The notes beneath the pieces are model-generated. The model was not told where the DNA came from. It saw nothing but the letters and a program-made list of their open reading frames with translations, and did no database searches. A DNA stretch of 64,000 bases from the NCBI GenBank assembly GCA_019426215.1, contig CM033397.1, positions 22,756,480 to 22,820,479 on the forward strand, written 5' to 3'. Positions 20,780-32,440 of this stretch are shown here, in pieces. How positions within the stretch are numbered: position 1 is the first letter of the stretch; each line of letters opens with the position of its first letter. This DNA is from Buddleja alternifolia (Eukaryota > Streptophyta > Magnoliopsida > Lamiales > Scrophulariaceae). The position numbers and the translations under genes were made by a program.

Positions 20780-20945
20780 CCCGTGTGCTAAAAACACACG
20801 GGTGGGCTCGCGCGGTGTGGCCCAATCACCCGGCAGCCCAGCTGCAGGGTAATTAGGCTCACACAGCGCGAGCCCAAATTTCTGCATGATGGGTCGTGCT
20901 GTGCGGCCCATCTTTCTCGCAAGCAGGCTGCCAAGAAAGATGGGC
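20780..20945 (-). other. Structured RNA block in the leader: three hairpins
   Basis: Hairpin 1 pairs CCCGTGTG with CACACGGG (20780-20802). Hairpin 2 spans 20803-20876. Its 11-bp outer stem, TGGGCTCGCGC/GCGCGAGCCCA, continues through GTGTG/CACAC and further pairs to the loop CCCAG, with only a few mismatches. Hairpin 3 pairs GCCCATCTTTCT with AGAAAGATGGGC (20906-20945). The second Angela copy keeps the same three stems at about 62831-62998 with sequence changes. The function is unknown; packaging, dimerisation or translation control are possible. Confidence 0.6.
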
Positions 20946-21207
20946 TCGCTCACGGTGCGCAGCCGCGCGTTACGCCGCCGGATTTCAGCAGCCCCTCCGG
21001 CGACGGGAAGCTGCTGAAATTTTGGTTTTTATTTTCCATCACATAATTTACATGAAATCCAACTTACGTCAAATTCTAACGAACAAAAAATAAATACAAT
21101 CCTCAAGAACACAAACAACGTGAAATCCACATATCTAATCATGCATCTATAAAAAACTGTAAAACATGCTTCTTCAACACATAAGTTACATACGCCGAAC
21201 CCCTCGA

Positions 21208-21220
21208 TTTGGCTCTGATA
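21208..21220 (-). other. Primer-binding site, Angela-like copia
   Basis: On minus, TATCAGAGCCAAA follows the LTR end by a few bases (GTGT). TATCAGAGCC matches the initiator-methionine tRNA 3' region used by most plant copia elements. It proves that the LTR at 21225-22884 is the 5' LTR for the gag and pol to its left. Confidence 0.8.
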
Positions 21221-21224
21221 ACAC

Positions 21225-22884
21225 TGTTGGGGAAAATTGACCAAACTCAACGGAAACAAAATTTAATTTTTTTTTGGATTTTCCCTTCGTAGGGTCAATC
21301 TCGGGATTTAATCACACGTATGTATGATAGGGTAAAATCATATTTTCCGTTGTAGCGAAGTGGTTGATTATTTCCAAGAATTTGAACTCTTCAATTCTTC
21401 GCGATAAACCTCCAGCTGATTGATTCTTGATCCGAGCAGTCCAAGTGTTTTGCCTCTAAATCGTCTTGCCAGAAAAAACTTGATGAAAAAATCTTCCTCC
21501 TCTTTTGGCATGGTGACCTATGGCTAGGTAGCGTGAGGGTGAGGAAATCTTTTTCTTGTGTGTTGTTTAATTCAACTTATGAACTTATGATCTAGGCTAA
21601 TAATTAAGGTGATATTTATATCACTTAAGTTATTACATTGGACTCAAACTAAGCCCATTAATACTTCTCATGGCTGCTCCTCTTAGGTTTAGTATGCCAC
21701 ATGGTGTATTGATTTTGTGCTTAGTTATATCTAATATTTAATTAATTAACTTAATCCAATGAACTAATTAAATTAAATAATTGATAATCCATTTAATTAA
21801 TTATATTTCTCCAAGAAATATTGTATTAATTATATCATAAATAAATTAACTTATTTCTCCAAATAATTAATTCTATTTATTTAATTTTAAGTATCCAATA
21901 CTTAAAATATTATCACAAGAAATATTCCACTTTTCCATTAATTTTTCCTTTTTAAGCGTGACTCTGTAGGTTCATCTATATTTGGCAATGGGAGGATTCC
22001 ATTAAATATGGATCCCACCTAGCCCGTCAAGTCGTCCATATTTTAACCCAAATTAGATGAAATGATTAGATCATTTATACCTTTCCATTTGTAAATACTG
22101 TGTGAATACAAATTCTTCGTTTTCTTATCTCGGTTAAGTGAGAGTCATCGTTTAGGTCAAACTCACTAACTTAACACTATACTATATTTATAATAAGTTC
22201 AGATCAATGAATGTTTTGGCCAAAGGCTTTAAGATCTAACTTACTTATAAATGCATAGAATAATTCCTCGTTCACTTATGAGGGAACGAATCCTTTCTTG
22301 GATATCAGTTAAGAATACTACTTGCCCATTCGGTTGCAGTTCGAGGTTGACCCCACCGACGGGTGAATTGGGCCTAACTACTCTATTGACGAACCTAATG
22401 TCACAAGTATATCTTCAACTTGATTCCTCAAGTCTAAAGTTTAGACACACCTATTAAAACTTAATCAATTCTGTCATAGACTGTCAAATAGTAAAAACTC
22501 ATGTGATAGAATCGATGCGAGTCATGTCTAAGTGCCACTATCTCCTTCAGTTCACCTATGATATGAGTTCTTCACTACTTCCTAGTGATTGACGGACACC
22601 TTTCTCGTCAAAACTCATATCATACAAGTCTTCATGATTTCCAATGCCCAATTGAAAATCTTTGACTTGCAGACTATTTCTGTACACAAGTATCAGACTC
22701 CTCTAGTGCCTTAGAGAGTTAACTCTTGTGTTAATGGACTTATAGATGATTACAATATGTAAATGACAATATGAATGTAAACAACTAAAATGCCTTTTAT
22801 TGATTGATTTAATAAACAATTACGATTGATAATGTCCTATCATTTACTAATCCTCTAGTGTCATTTGAGGACATTAACCTAACA
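21225..22884 (-). repeat. 5' LTR of the Angela-like copia element
   Basis: On plus it runs from TGTTGGGGAAAATTG to AACCTAACA, about 1,660 bp with TG...CA ends. It shares long stretches with the partial LTR at 63253-64000 (e.g. 'tatttggcaatgg.aggattccatt', 'gtgagagtcat.gtttaggtcaaactcac') and more distantly with 3481-6786. Its right edge meets gag sequence of another copy directly, without a polypurine tract. Confidence 0.8.
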
Positions 22885-23268
22885 TGTAACACCTTTGCCC
22901 AAGTTTGGACACTCCTTCTCCAGTAGCCTAGCTCACCGCAGTGAAGGCACCTATTCGTTTCTTTTGGCCCTTTGCTCTTCATCACTTTTAGAGCTTTACC
23001 CTTTCCTATGTCTATCTTAGCATGTGGACCCAAAGTGCCAGTGGGCTTCTTAGCCTTCTACTTCTTCTTCTTCTTGTTTTTAGGCTTAGAAGTGATGACT
23101 AAGGTTGCCTTTTTTCCTTTGACTTCATTTCAGATTGTGCAGTTGTAAGCTTGTTCATCAACCTAGCCAAATTGCACTCTATCTCATTGCAGTTAAAGTT
23201 CATCACAAATTGGCAAAAGGAATCTGGAAGTGACTGCAAGATGAGGTCGGTTTGTAGTTGCGGGTCCA
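22885..23268 (-). pseudogene. Second Angela-like copy: gag C-terminal part with zinc knuckle
   Basis: On minus the text reads basic-tail phrases (KAHK/KALKVMKSKGPK), then a single knuckle in a degraded form (NRCLHCGELGYWRRSVQTW). The matching part of the first copy is at 18510-18900. The frame is broken upstream of 23040. The gag is interrupted by a solo LTR at 23269 and resumes at 24550. After the knuckle it runs straight into the LTR at 22884, so protease and pol are missing. Confidence 0.75.
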
Positions 23269-24544
23269 TGATGCACGAAAACCCAATTTGTATTTAACCG
23301 TAAGAGGACTGATCGTGTGTAGTAATAGAGTGGACAATTAAGTCCGGGATGTCGAACACATAGATTTGTGTTATAGCAAAAATAGTAAATTAAATCAAGC
23401 AATTGTAAACTTAAAGGAAAATAAATCATAAAAATATCAAAAACAGTTATTAAAGGTATGTGAAAACCAAGGAATAAAAACAACTAAGACACATGCATCG
23501 ACACAAATTAATCAATTTCTGTTATATCAGTATTCTCGTATTTTAGATAAATATTGCTAAGATGGAAAATTCCTTAAGATTTTTACCACGCGAATCCCTC
23601 GCTCGTGATAACCTATATTAGATTGGGTGTAGCAATCTCTTTTGTATGTATTAAATACTTGAATTTTCCCCATATTAATTCAAATTTCCTCCAAATAAAT
23701 CCGGCTAACAGCATCCGGAGTTGTACAACTAACATAGAAGATATTATTAATCCCTTTTGCACCTCAATTTACTTTCTCCCGAACAGATAAATTATGCATT
23801 AAATCGCACAAATGTTGGCCAAACACACGAAGCATTGAGAACAAGATTATAACACAAAGCATCATTCATACGAGAAATACTTTTTATAACTCAAAACTCA
23901 TAATTCGGCGTAAGCATGGCCTTAGTCTACAGATTTAGCTACTCATAATGTAAAAATTAACTAAAGAATTCATGAAAGTAATAAGTAAATAATAACAAAA
24001 ACTGCATATGACTGTATAAATAATCTTCTTCTTCTTCCTTCAATCTTCCTCTACTTGCTATGGAGAATTACAAAGGATAAAACCCTAATCTAACTTTCAC
24101 TCTTTATATGAAAATGGAAATTTTCTGGAGAGGGACTCCAAAACGCTGCTCTCTTAACCCTACTGCATCAGTTGTATTTATAGGCATGGTTTGAGAAAAG
24201 TCCTTGTAGGTATAGATTTTAGAAATTTCCAAAACTGTTCTGCCGACATCAACGTTCGAACGTTCTCTTTCTATCATTCGTGTGTTGGCTCTCTCCACAT
24301 TCGTGCGTAAGACCTCAGCACGTTCGAACGTTCAATTCCTCACATCCGTGCTTTGGCTTCAGTGACTTTCTGCTCTGAAATTCCATCTTACTGTTTCTTT
24401 CATCCTTTTGTCTCAAATGTTATGATTTATATCTGGATACTCAAAATAGACAGATTACACGCATATGTGGAATAAAATCATACTTAATTCCATGAAAATC
24501 ATACAACTAAAGGACTATAAAACACGTAATTCTTAACTCTATCA
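23269..24544 (-). mobile_element. Solo LTR (1,276 bp), gypsy Athila/Tat-like
   Basis: The insert runs from TGATGCACG to ACTCTATCA and is flanked by GTCCA (23264-23268) and GTCTA (24545-24549), a 5-bp duplication with one change. It shares with the Athila LTRs at 37959 and 57250 the phrase GTGTAGTAATA, then TGGACAA, GTCCGGG and GTCGAAC, and a later 'acacatgc' region. On minus a TATA box, TATAAATA, lies at 24182-24175, and upstream of it are ACGTTCGAACGT palindromes (about 24249 and 24319). It has no internal region, so it is a solo LTR in minus orientation. Confidence 0.8.
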
Positions 24545-24549
24545 GTCTA

Positions 24550-25008
24550 TGTTGAAGTCGAGGGCCTCTAACCTCTCAATTTTTGAAATATTTTAAGTAC
24601 ATGATCACCAACTTTTTCACCTTCTTTCATCTTAGCTCTAAAGAGCTCTTTCGATATCTCATATCGAGCAGTATGACTATGTTCACCATAGAGCTCTACC
24701 AGGTGTGCCAAAATAGCCCTTGCTGAGACCATTTTGTCATAAGATCTCTACAACTCAATGGTCATTGAGGCCAACATATAGCCACGAACCCGAACGTCAT
24801 CTTTGGCACATTTTTCATGAGCTACGACTCCCTCCTCACTAGCACGCGTCCTTGCAGGCGTAGTTGGGCTATCAGTATCCAATATAGCCATGTTGAGCAC
24901 TATCCTCAGATTTCGGAGCCAGTCCACATAGTTTGGACCAGTCAAAGTGTTCTTTTCAAGTAGTACAGATAACGGGTTGATAGTCATAATGAGAGAGATA
25001 CTAAGCAA
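24550..25008 (-). pseudogene. Second Angela-like copy: gag N-terminal part
   Basis: On minus the frame opens MLSISLIMTINPLSVLLEKN and matches the first copy closely (GPNYVDWLRNLRIVLNM). It has a short deletion and then a stop after MTIEL near 24748. Beyond that the capsid text (LYGEHS, ELFRAKMKEGEKVGDHVL) continues in a broken frame to the solo LTR insertion. The copy is non-functional. Confidence 0.8.
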
Positions 25009-25377
25009 ATAACTGCAGAAAAGTAAAAAAGACTCATTAGATTTTATTATAATTGTTCTTCCAAGTTTAAATCAAGGACTATCTAAATAAACTTGGCTTC
25101 CACTACATTTTTCAAAAACCCACACTCCCACTGTGAAATTCGAAAGTTATTATTGGAAGGCTTCACAGTGGTGATTGATTTGTTTAACTAGATTAATAGG
25201 TTGCAACCTTTTGCTGGTATGTGGCCTAATTAATCTATTAAAGTGATGTCCAACATCAACCCATCAAATGGATGATTCAATCCCTTTGTCCATTATTCAT
25301 CAAATCTCAACCTTTTAACGATCTTATTGATTTATGAATAATTTAAGTTTAACCCACTGACTATCTATTAGTCTAAC
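25009..25377 (-). other. Leader of the second Angela-like copy (part 1)
   Basis: The text aligns with 19348-19735 of the first copy ('tggcttccactacattttt', 'tgcaaccttttgctggta', 'gatgtccaacatcaaccc'). It is cut by the SIRE-like insertion at the 5-bp target CTAAC (25373-25377) and resumes at 61786. Confidence 0.75.
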
Positions 25378-27060
25378 TGTTGGTCCCAAGTGGCATACAA
25401 AAGGGTTTAGAAGGGGGGAGGGGTTGAATAGACCCTGAAGTCTTTTTCGACTTCAAAAGATTTTGTACTGAAATTGTTTTTGGACGCTTGAAAAGGTAGA
25501 CGCTTGAAGAGTCTAACGCTTAACTTAAGCGTTTACTTAAAATATAGGCGTTTTGGTGAAGCGTCTAATGAAGACTGTTTTCATAAAGTTAACTTAGATT
25601 TCAAGAATTGAATACTTTAACCAAGTAGGTTTGAGCGTTCAGTTCTTTGATCAGTGTTAGCACAGCGGAATGATTTTTGGAGTCTTCTCTTTGAAAGCTT
25701 TAGCGTCACAAGAGGTTTCTTAGTTGCTTAGCGTTTGATTGTGTTTTGCTTAATCAATTTATGCAATGATACGATAGATAAAAGAATTGACTGAAAAGTA
25801 AATGACACAATATTTGTAAGGTTCGTTGGGTGGTGTAATCCCAACTACGTCCTTCTTCTCCTCGAACACTTGAAGGCAATTCACTAAAATGATTCTCAAA
25901 GAAGCACACAGACTCTTCTACAAATTAGGGAGAGATGGATGTCGATGACTTGAGCTCCTTGATCACACAAATTTCTGCTCCAAATCACTTCCATCCCCTT
26001 GCTTCTTTCACCCAGAAATATGACAAGTATCCAACTTCGACTTCACACAGATCGTGAGGCTTGGATAGGGGTTTTTCTAAAAGGGTTTGTTTGATTTTGA
26101 TGAAGTTCAAACAACTGGAATATCTCAGTAGTAGTGTAGTTTCTTCAAAAAGAATGTTTGAGATATTGGGTTGACTGTCTCAGGATTTGATGAAAAGCAA
26201 AGAGAATAATTTCTTGAGTATTCTGGCTTTTCTGAGAGTTTAAGGAATGAGACTTCAATGCAACAACAATTTGGCTTGATAATTGTTCTTGTTGTATATT
26301 TGGCTTGTTGTTGAAGTTCTATTTATAGGCATTCTTGGAAAAAGTGTCCGTTTGACACATGCAAGGGCGCGTATCTCTCACTTCCGCGAGTGAACAACTT
26401 TTGTCTTTTTTCCTGAAAATCTGCTGCACAAAAGTTGGTGCTGCAGTCTTTGAATAGTTGACAGTCCAATAGGGTGGCTTCTCTGTACTTCTGAAAGTGC
26501 TTATCACATTTAATGCTCTTATCAGCATTTAATGTAATTTGAAATAAATTCCCGTTGGCATTTAATGCTCTGAGAATATTTGCATTAAACTCCTTCCGAT
26601 CTGACGCTTCAAGAGAATGTTTGTCATTTGATAGACGCTTCATTCATGAGTTGAAAGATCCATTTAATCTGGAGGACTATTTAATGTTTGGATGCTTGGA
26701 AAAGTCTTCAGACTTCATTTAGAAGTGTAGACGCTTGAGAAGTCTTCAGTCTTCGTTACTTGACTCACTTGTAGGCGCTTAGAGTAAACTTCTTCAAACT
26801 TCATTCACTATTGATTTCTTGGACGCTTGAAGTCTTCAGATTTCGTCGTCTTGATAAGCTCACTCAGAAAGTATCAACCGCTTAATCTAACCGACTTCTT
26901 GATCTAAGAATGTCAAAAGTAAAAGATAAAATAGAGCCTATACATTTTTAATGTTCAAACGCTTATACAAGTATTTATGAAATTTAAGCGTACATAACTT
27001 TGGGGTCTAACAAAATTCCTAATTGTCATCATCAAAATCTTAAGATGAAATTTCCTATCA
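25378..27060 (-). repeat. 3' LTR of the SIRE-like element
   Basis: On plus it runs from TGTTGGTCCCAAG to TTTCCTATCA, 1,683 bp. It is colinear with 60091-61780 with scattered substitutions and small indels. On minus it has TATAAATA (26337-26330). The word ACGCTT and its variants recur about ten times across it. Confidence 0.9.
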
Positions 27061-27076
27061 ATTTCCCCCTTTTTAA
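27061..27076 (-). other. Polypurine tract of the SIRE-like element
   Basis: On minus, AAAAAGGGGGAAAT directly precedes the 3' LTR start TGATAGGAAA. It sets the internal boundary at 27060/27061. Confidence 0.8.
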
Positions 27077-27552
27077 TGATGGCAATACTCACTCTTTTAT
27101 AGTTCAAGAGTTACGACAACCAAAGTTAATAAGCGTTATGTTAGTAAGTTAGAGTTAGTTAAGCTTCAACGAGATGTTTCAGCTGAAAAATGTACTTTAT
27201 ATATATTCGGAGAATTCATACATTTTACAAACTGTGTAGAAACAAAAGAGAAGATTAAATTACAAAGAACTATCATGATCTACTTTCTTTTGGTAAGATT
27301 TCGTCGTCTGATCATTTCTGTTCTGATGGCTTCTTCGATGAGATCTTGAAGGGTGATCATTATCTGATGATCTCTGTCAATTACGAAGCGATTTTCCCTT
27401 TTTCTCCTTGTTTCATACATTTTATGTCGTCGATCTCATTCGGATGGATCAATACCCATATGCCTAAGCACTGCTCTGAACGCTTGAGAGAAGTCAGAGA
27501 ACTCCATTTCCACAGCCAAGTCTTGAGGAGTAGTAGGCACTGGAGGTGGCGC

Positions 27553-30500
27553 TCACTCCATCGATATATGGAATTGTTCGAGTAACGCTTGAGATGGCAC
27601 AGGTATATCGGCTCTGAAAGCGATGGAAGGAAAACCAGTTCTTCTACTAGGAATTCCCATGGCGGCAACCCATGAGGGGTAATTGGATTCAGGCAAAGGA
27701 GGAGGAGGTGGCAAGAAGACAAAATCTTGTGGATTTTTCGGCTCTGGACGCTTCACTTGTTGGCGCTTAGAACTTGATTGAGCTCTTGAACTTGCAGGAG
27801 CTTTCCTCTTTTTCCCCTTATTGCCATCATCAGCCTTTACTGCATTTTCAGTAAGAATGGCAATTTGAGCGGCCATTTGGGCCATGGATGCAGCCAACGC
27901 ATCAAACTTTGCTTCAAGAGATTCTTTTAACGCAATCTGATTGGCTGCAAGTCCATTGATCATCATCTGCATACGAGAAATAACAGCATCTACGGCAGCA
28001 TCAGCAGCTCCGCGCATATGAGTAGCTTGAGTGCTCATATTCTCCTTCTCGATCTTAGCCAAGTCTTCCTTGATCTAGTGAAGAGATTCTGCATGATTTG
28101 ACGCTTGAGCGTTCATCTCTTCCAACGTGTCTGTGAGGAGAGGCACAAATGTTTGAAGCACATTCTGAGAGGTAGCTGGTTGTTTAAATTTTGAAGTGTG
28201 CTTTAGTGACTCTAGAGATGGTTGTTGAAATTCTGGATCGAATACAGACTGATAAGTTTCCATCCCAGCAGCCGCAGAAACAGTTGAAGTTGAAGCGTTA
28301 GGCACAGCCTCTGGTTGAGACGCTTGAACTGGTTCCACTATGGGCGCTAAGGCAACTTCTGCATCAGATGTGGAAGGTAAAGAAGGGACAGTAGTTAGAT
28401 AACTAAAGTCAGAGAATCTGAAGTTGAGCCTTCCAAAATCTGAATCAGCATACTCCGTTGAGGAACTGTTGATTAACTCATTTACTCGAGAAACAGGAAT
28501 TGTCGAGAAATCCTTTAAAGTTCGGAGTGGAATGTCCAGTGCTATGACCCATCCTGGTCCTAAGATCTGAAGCATGTTATTAACAAAGATCTTGCACCGT
28601 GGAGCCTTAATAAAGAATAGAGCATCATCACGTGGAGTGAATGAGAAACGTAGCACTCTATCTTTTGGCATCTCCAATGGACGCTCAGACTCTGATACGT
28701 ACATTGCCATGTATTCTTCAACGTAAGGCAAGGCTGCACGCGAGTAAAGAGAGTACATAGTTATAGTGTTCTAGCAGTTCCTGTCGGAAAGAGGAGAGCA
28801 ATGGATACCCAAAAACAGGTCTGATAATTGATCCATTTGGCTTCCTCAGATTTGCAGTGAAGACGTTGTCGAAATCCCGTAACGAAGGGAGCATCTTCAA
28901 CATATGTCTGATGTTGTCTTCCTGCTGGCCAGGTGTAAGCGTTAAATCTGAAATAGGCTTTGTTTCACTTGTTGACGCTTGGCCACAATAATGAATTGGC
29001 AAATCTGCAATCCTAGCCAACGCTTCACGTAGAAAGCGTTCAATTGGTTGACGAAAAGATGATAGGAGAGCAAGTGGACCAACTCTTGCTTCTCGGCGCT
29101 GTAAGCAATATCGGGCAAACTGTTTTCTTTTATCTACCATGCCGATTGTGAACAAGTGAGGTTCCTTGACCAGTTCTTCAAACTTGTAACGCTGGCCGAC
29201 GTAGGTTTCACACCAGGTAACCTCATTCATGCAGAAGATTATGGCTGCATTCAGAATGGCACGAAAGCCTTCATGATGAATATCTCGGATGGCTTCAAAG
29301 AGAAGCTTATCAGGCTGATAGTTTGCATTTAGAACGCTTTCTAAGAAGTAATCAGCCTCCTCTAGAATGAGAGCATTTAGAGAGGCAGGACGCTCACCGA
29401 TATAAGGACTTTTATTCTTCCACAATCTTAGTGGGTTTGGAAGACTCTGATTAGCAGCACTATGCACAACTGAAGGAAAGTGGGAATAGCCTTCTTTGTT
29501 TAAAATTTATTCGTCAGGATTTAAAAACTCCACAGGTAGACGCTCATAGGCCCTAATCTTGTAGTTTCTTGAAGCAAAACCTGAAGGCTTACTACGTCCC
29601 ATATCCAGAAAGTAAGCTAAGTCCACATCCCCTTGTGGAATTCTATCAGTACCCCGTTTTTCAAAAATCTGTATGGAGGCTGGGGTAGGTGGCAGAGGAT
29701 CTCCATTGGCCAGTGCCAAGTAGTATGCAAATTCAAAGCTTGAGACTTCATTGCTAAACAGCATTTCTACAAGAGCCCGATCTCTATCAATCAGCTTGGC
29801 TAAATCATTTTCAGCGACGATGTAACATTCTTCATTATAGCCAGTTGGAATGAATTCTTCTTCAGGGACTGGAGGCATGAAATTGACAGAGTGATCAATT
29901 GTTCTGGAGGGGTCCAGACTGAAGAAGTGCCTTGGCACAGGAGAACTCTCTATTGATTTTGTAGCGTCTTCAGCAATGCTCTGATCTTCTGAGATTGCCT
30001 CTGCTGTAATCAATGTTGTTGTGGGTGGGGAAGCTTCCTCTGAGATAGACATGCTTCTGACAACATCTTTGGCAATGGCCACCACTTCAGTCAAATTGAC
30101 ATCCAGATGGACATCAGTTGACGCTTCAGCCGCAGCTGGAATAAGAGCTGAGAGAGAAACATCCTCTATAAGAGCAGGATCTTCTACAGATGTATGAATG
30201 AAAGAGTTGTGGGAAGAAATAAACTTACCCTAAGAACTTGTCTCAACAGCAATACTTTGAGCGCTTGGCTCAACAGTCTCAGGCTCTTCAGGAACAGGAG
30301 CAACTCGACGCTTGCTAGTCCTGGAAAAATTTTCTTTGCGTTGACTCCTTCAACGAGCTTAAGCGGTGGAGCGGAAGGATCAACAGCTGGTTCTTCGAAG
30401 TTTATTTGTTTGATGATCCCTACCAGCTTCCTTCTCTTGAGAGGGAACTTGTCCTCAACATCCTCATCGGTTTCCTCATTAACCTTTTGAGGAGAGGGAA

Positions 30501-31191
30501 CAAATTGAACCTTGGGCTTTCTGGGAGCCCTCTTCTTTGTTGTAGCCGGACGCTTCACGGCTTCTTCTGGAACTGGACGCTCCGCTTCTTCATCGGACGC
30601 TTGACGTACTTCCAGACGCTCCGAAAGTGGTTTAGCAGCACCACCAATTTTGGGAGGATTGAAGAGATTATTTAGAATCCTTTTTCCCAGCAATTTGGAC
30701 TTATTCAACGGGAAACCAGACGAGTATACACATTGTGATTTGTACAACAGGTCGCTTAGAACGAGTCCATAAGGTTTATTCGAGGCGCTTAAACAGTCCC
30801 GAAACCTTCCAAAAATGTACTCACTCCAGTTGATCTTGATGTTGAGGAGTATAGCAATCATCATCTGAAATTGTACTGGGTTCACCTTATCAAAGGTTCC
30901 CACTCGGCATTCTATGATCTTGCTGCAGAAATCAGCCAATAGTCGGTATTTGGACACCGGGTCTTTCTTTTCAAAGTATTGAGTGTGGGGTACATCATCG
31001 TACGCACTCATGGTTGTCCATGCTTCCTTGATCTGTTTTAATGTAACGCAATCCAATACCTCACCCTCATTTGGAAGATTGAAGTTCTTGGCAATGGTGG
31101 AAGTAGACAAGATAAATTCCTTTGGAGACTCCTTCTTGGATAAAGGAATTAGATAAGAGATAGACTTCTTGTCCTCTGAAAGTGTAGCAGT
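27553..31191 (-). pseudogene. SIRE extra ORF after pol (env-position ORF), main part
   Basis: On minus this continues the ORF that starts at 32960. After the CACTA insertion it resumes TATLSEDKKSISYLIPLSKK, then ECRVGTFDKVNPVQFQMMIAILLNIKINWSEYIFG (helical), then a charged Pro/Glu/Lys-rich linker with basic KKRAPRKPK. After a frameshift (~30320) and a TAG (~30230) come Ser/Thr-rich linkers (29507-30094). Two helical blocks follow (28718-29467, 28075-28758), then a C-terminal coiled-coil-like segment (QIALKESLEAKFDALAASMAQMAAQIAIL) and a basic tail (GNKGKKRKAP). The position matches the 'envelope-like' ORF of SIRE elements, but no convincing signal peptide or membrane anchor was seen, so an envelope role is not supported. 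About 27077-27552 downstream looks like 3'UTR. Confidence 0.6.
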
Positions 31192-31779
31192 CACTACTAC
31201 AAAAAGAGCGTATTACAGCGCCCCAATTACAGCGGTTTTTCAAAAAACCGCTGAACGGAGGGGGCTATTACAGCGGTTCGTAAAAGAACCGCTGTAATAG
31301 GTAATACGCGGCACCTATTACAGCGGTTCTTTCATGAATCGCTGTAATAGGTGCCAGGTCTATTACAGCGGTTCACTACTGAACCGCTGTAAAAGGCAGC
31401 TAAAAAAAAATAAAAAAAATAAAACCTATTACAGGGGTTTTTAAAAAAACCGCTGTAATAGTGTATACCTATTACAGGGGTTTTTAAAAAAACAGCTGTA
31501 ATAGGCCATGTACGAAAAAATTCGAAATATTTTTATCTTCCCTCTTCTCTCTCCCACTCTCAAAATTGAAAACCCATTTCAGCTTCTCTCTCTCTCTATT
31601 CTCGGTCTCTCTCTCTCTCTCGATCCCCCCCTCCCCAAAAAAGCTCGACATCACCACCACTTACCGGCGCCACCGCAACCACCACTTACCGCCGCCGCCG
31701 CCGCCACCACCATGACGAGAGTAAGCTTCTTCTCTTTCTCTCTTCTTCCCTCTATATATATATATCTATATTTGTATAT

Positions 31780-32130
31780 GTGTGGGTGTATGTATATTTG
31801 TGTATGTGTGTGTGTATTTATTTTGTGTATATGTGTATATTTGTGTATGTGCGGGTGTATGTATATTTGTGTATATGTGGATGGGTTTGTGTATATTGCG
31901 TATATATTGATGGGTGTATGTATATTTGTGTATATGTGGATGGGTGTATGTATATTTGGGTATATGTTCATGGGTGTATGTATATTTGTGTATATGTTCA
32001 TGGGTGTATGTGTGGATAGGTGTATGTATATTTGTGTATGTGTGGATGGGTGTATGTATATTTGTGTATGTGAGGATGGGTGTATGTATATTTGTGTATG
32101 TGTGGATGGGTGTATGTATATTTGTGTATT
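31780..32130 (+). repeat. Minisatellite (GTGTATGT...GGATGGGTGTATGTATATTT)
   Basis: About ten imperfect units of 30-36 bp are built on GGATGGGTGTATGTATATTT with GTGTAT spacers. It follows a predicted splice donor and so may lie in a captured intron. Long open frames on both strands here (such as 31508-32152) are products of the repeat and not genes. Confidence 0.85.
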
Positions 32131-32162
32131 TATGAAAATATTTCTCGGTTGAAATTTTGCGG

Positions 32163-32440
32163 TATTGAAATGACTCGAAATTCGTATAGTCATAGCGAAA
32201 TAGTATTCTAAACAAAACACATGACATAGTCGTGCGATCTCGGAATTTTAGCCATTTGAGATCGTTTAAGGCCTCAAATTTGCGTTCTATTACGAAAATA
32301 GGGTATTTTCGTAATAAAATGCAAATTTGAGGCCTTAAACGATCTCGAATGGCTAAAATCACGAGAGCGCAAGGCTATGCTTGGCGTTTTGTTCGGAATG
32401 CCGTTTCGTTATGACCGTGGGAATTTCGTATCATTCCGAC
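32163..32440. repeat. Long inverted repeat, ~138-bp arms with almost no loop
   Basis: The left arm 32163-32300 and right arm 32304-32440 are reverse complements at roughly 80% or better. The best-paired part is the inner ~60 bp (GATCGTTTAAGGCCTCAAAT; ACGAAAATA/TATTTTCGT around a GGG loop). A transcript would fold into a single long hairpin, a possible small-RNA source. Confidence 0.75.

Larger units (their letters stand above)
19348..21224 (-). other. Long 5' leader of the Angela-like element
   Basis: About 1.9 kb of non-coding leader lies between the primer-binding site and gag. It is AT-rich except for a GC-rich block with strong hairpins at 20780-20945. The second copy (25009-25377 plus 61786-63252) aligns along its length, with shared phrases such as 'ttgcaaccttttgctggta', 'ggacaggatacctagtaccc' and 'cctagaaagctaa'. 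A long structured leader is known for this copia lineage. Confidence 0.7.

Noticed and set aside
20681..21093. Short frames in the GC-rich leader block on both strands
   Set aside because: They coincide with the conserved hairpins and differ in frame between the two copies, so the RNA structure explains the composition better than coding.
3481..22884. 3481-8339 and 17546-22884 as two halves of a single copia element split by a 9-kb insertion
   Set aside because: The halves are complementary, but their LTRs differ far too much in the first few hundred bases to be a pair from one insertion.
31508..32362. Overlapping open frames of about 190-215 codons on both strands
   Set aside because: They translate the CACTA minisatellite into Tyr/Ile/Val or Thr/His repeats and are not protein genes.
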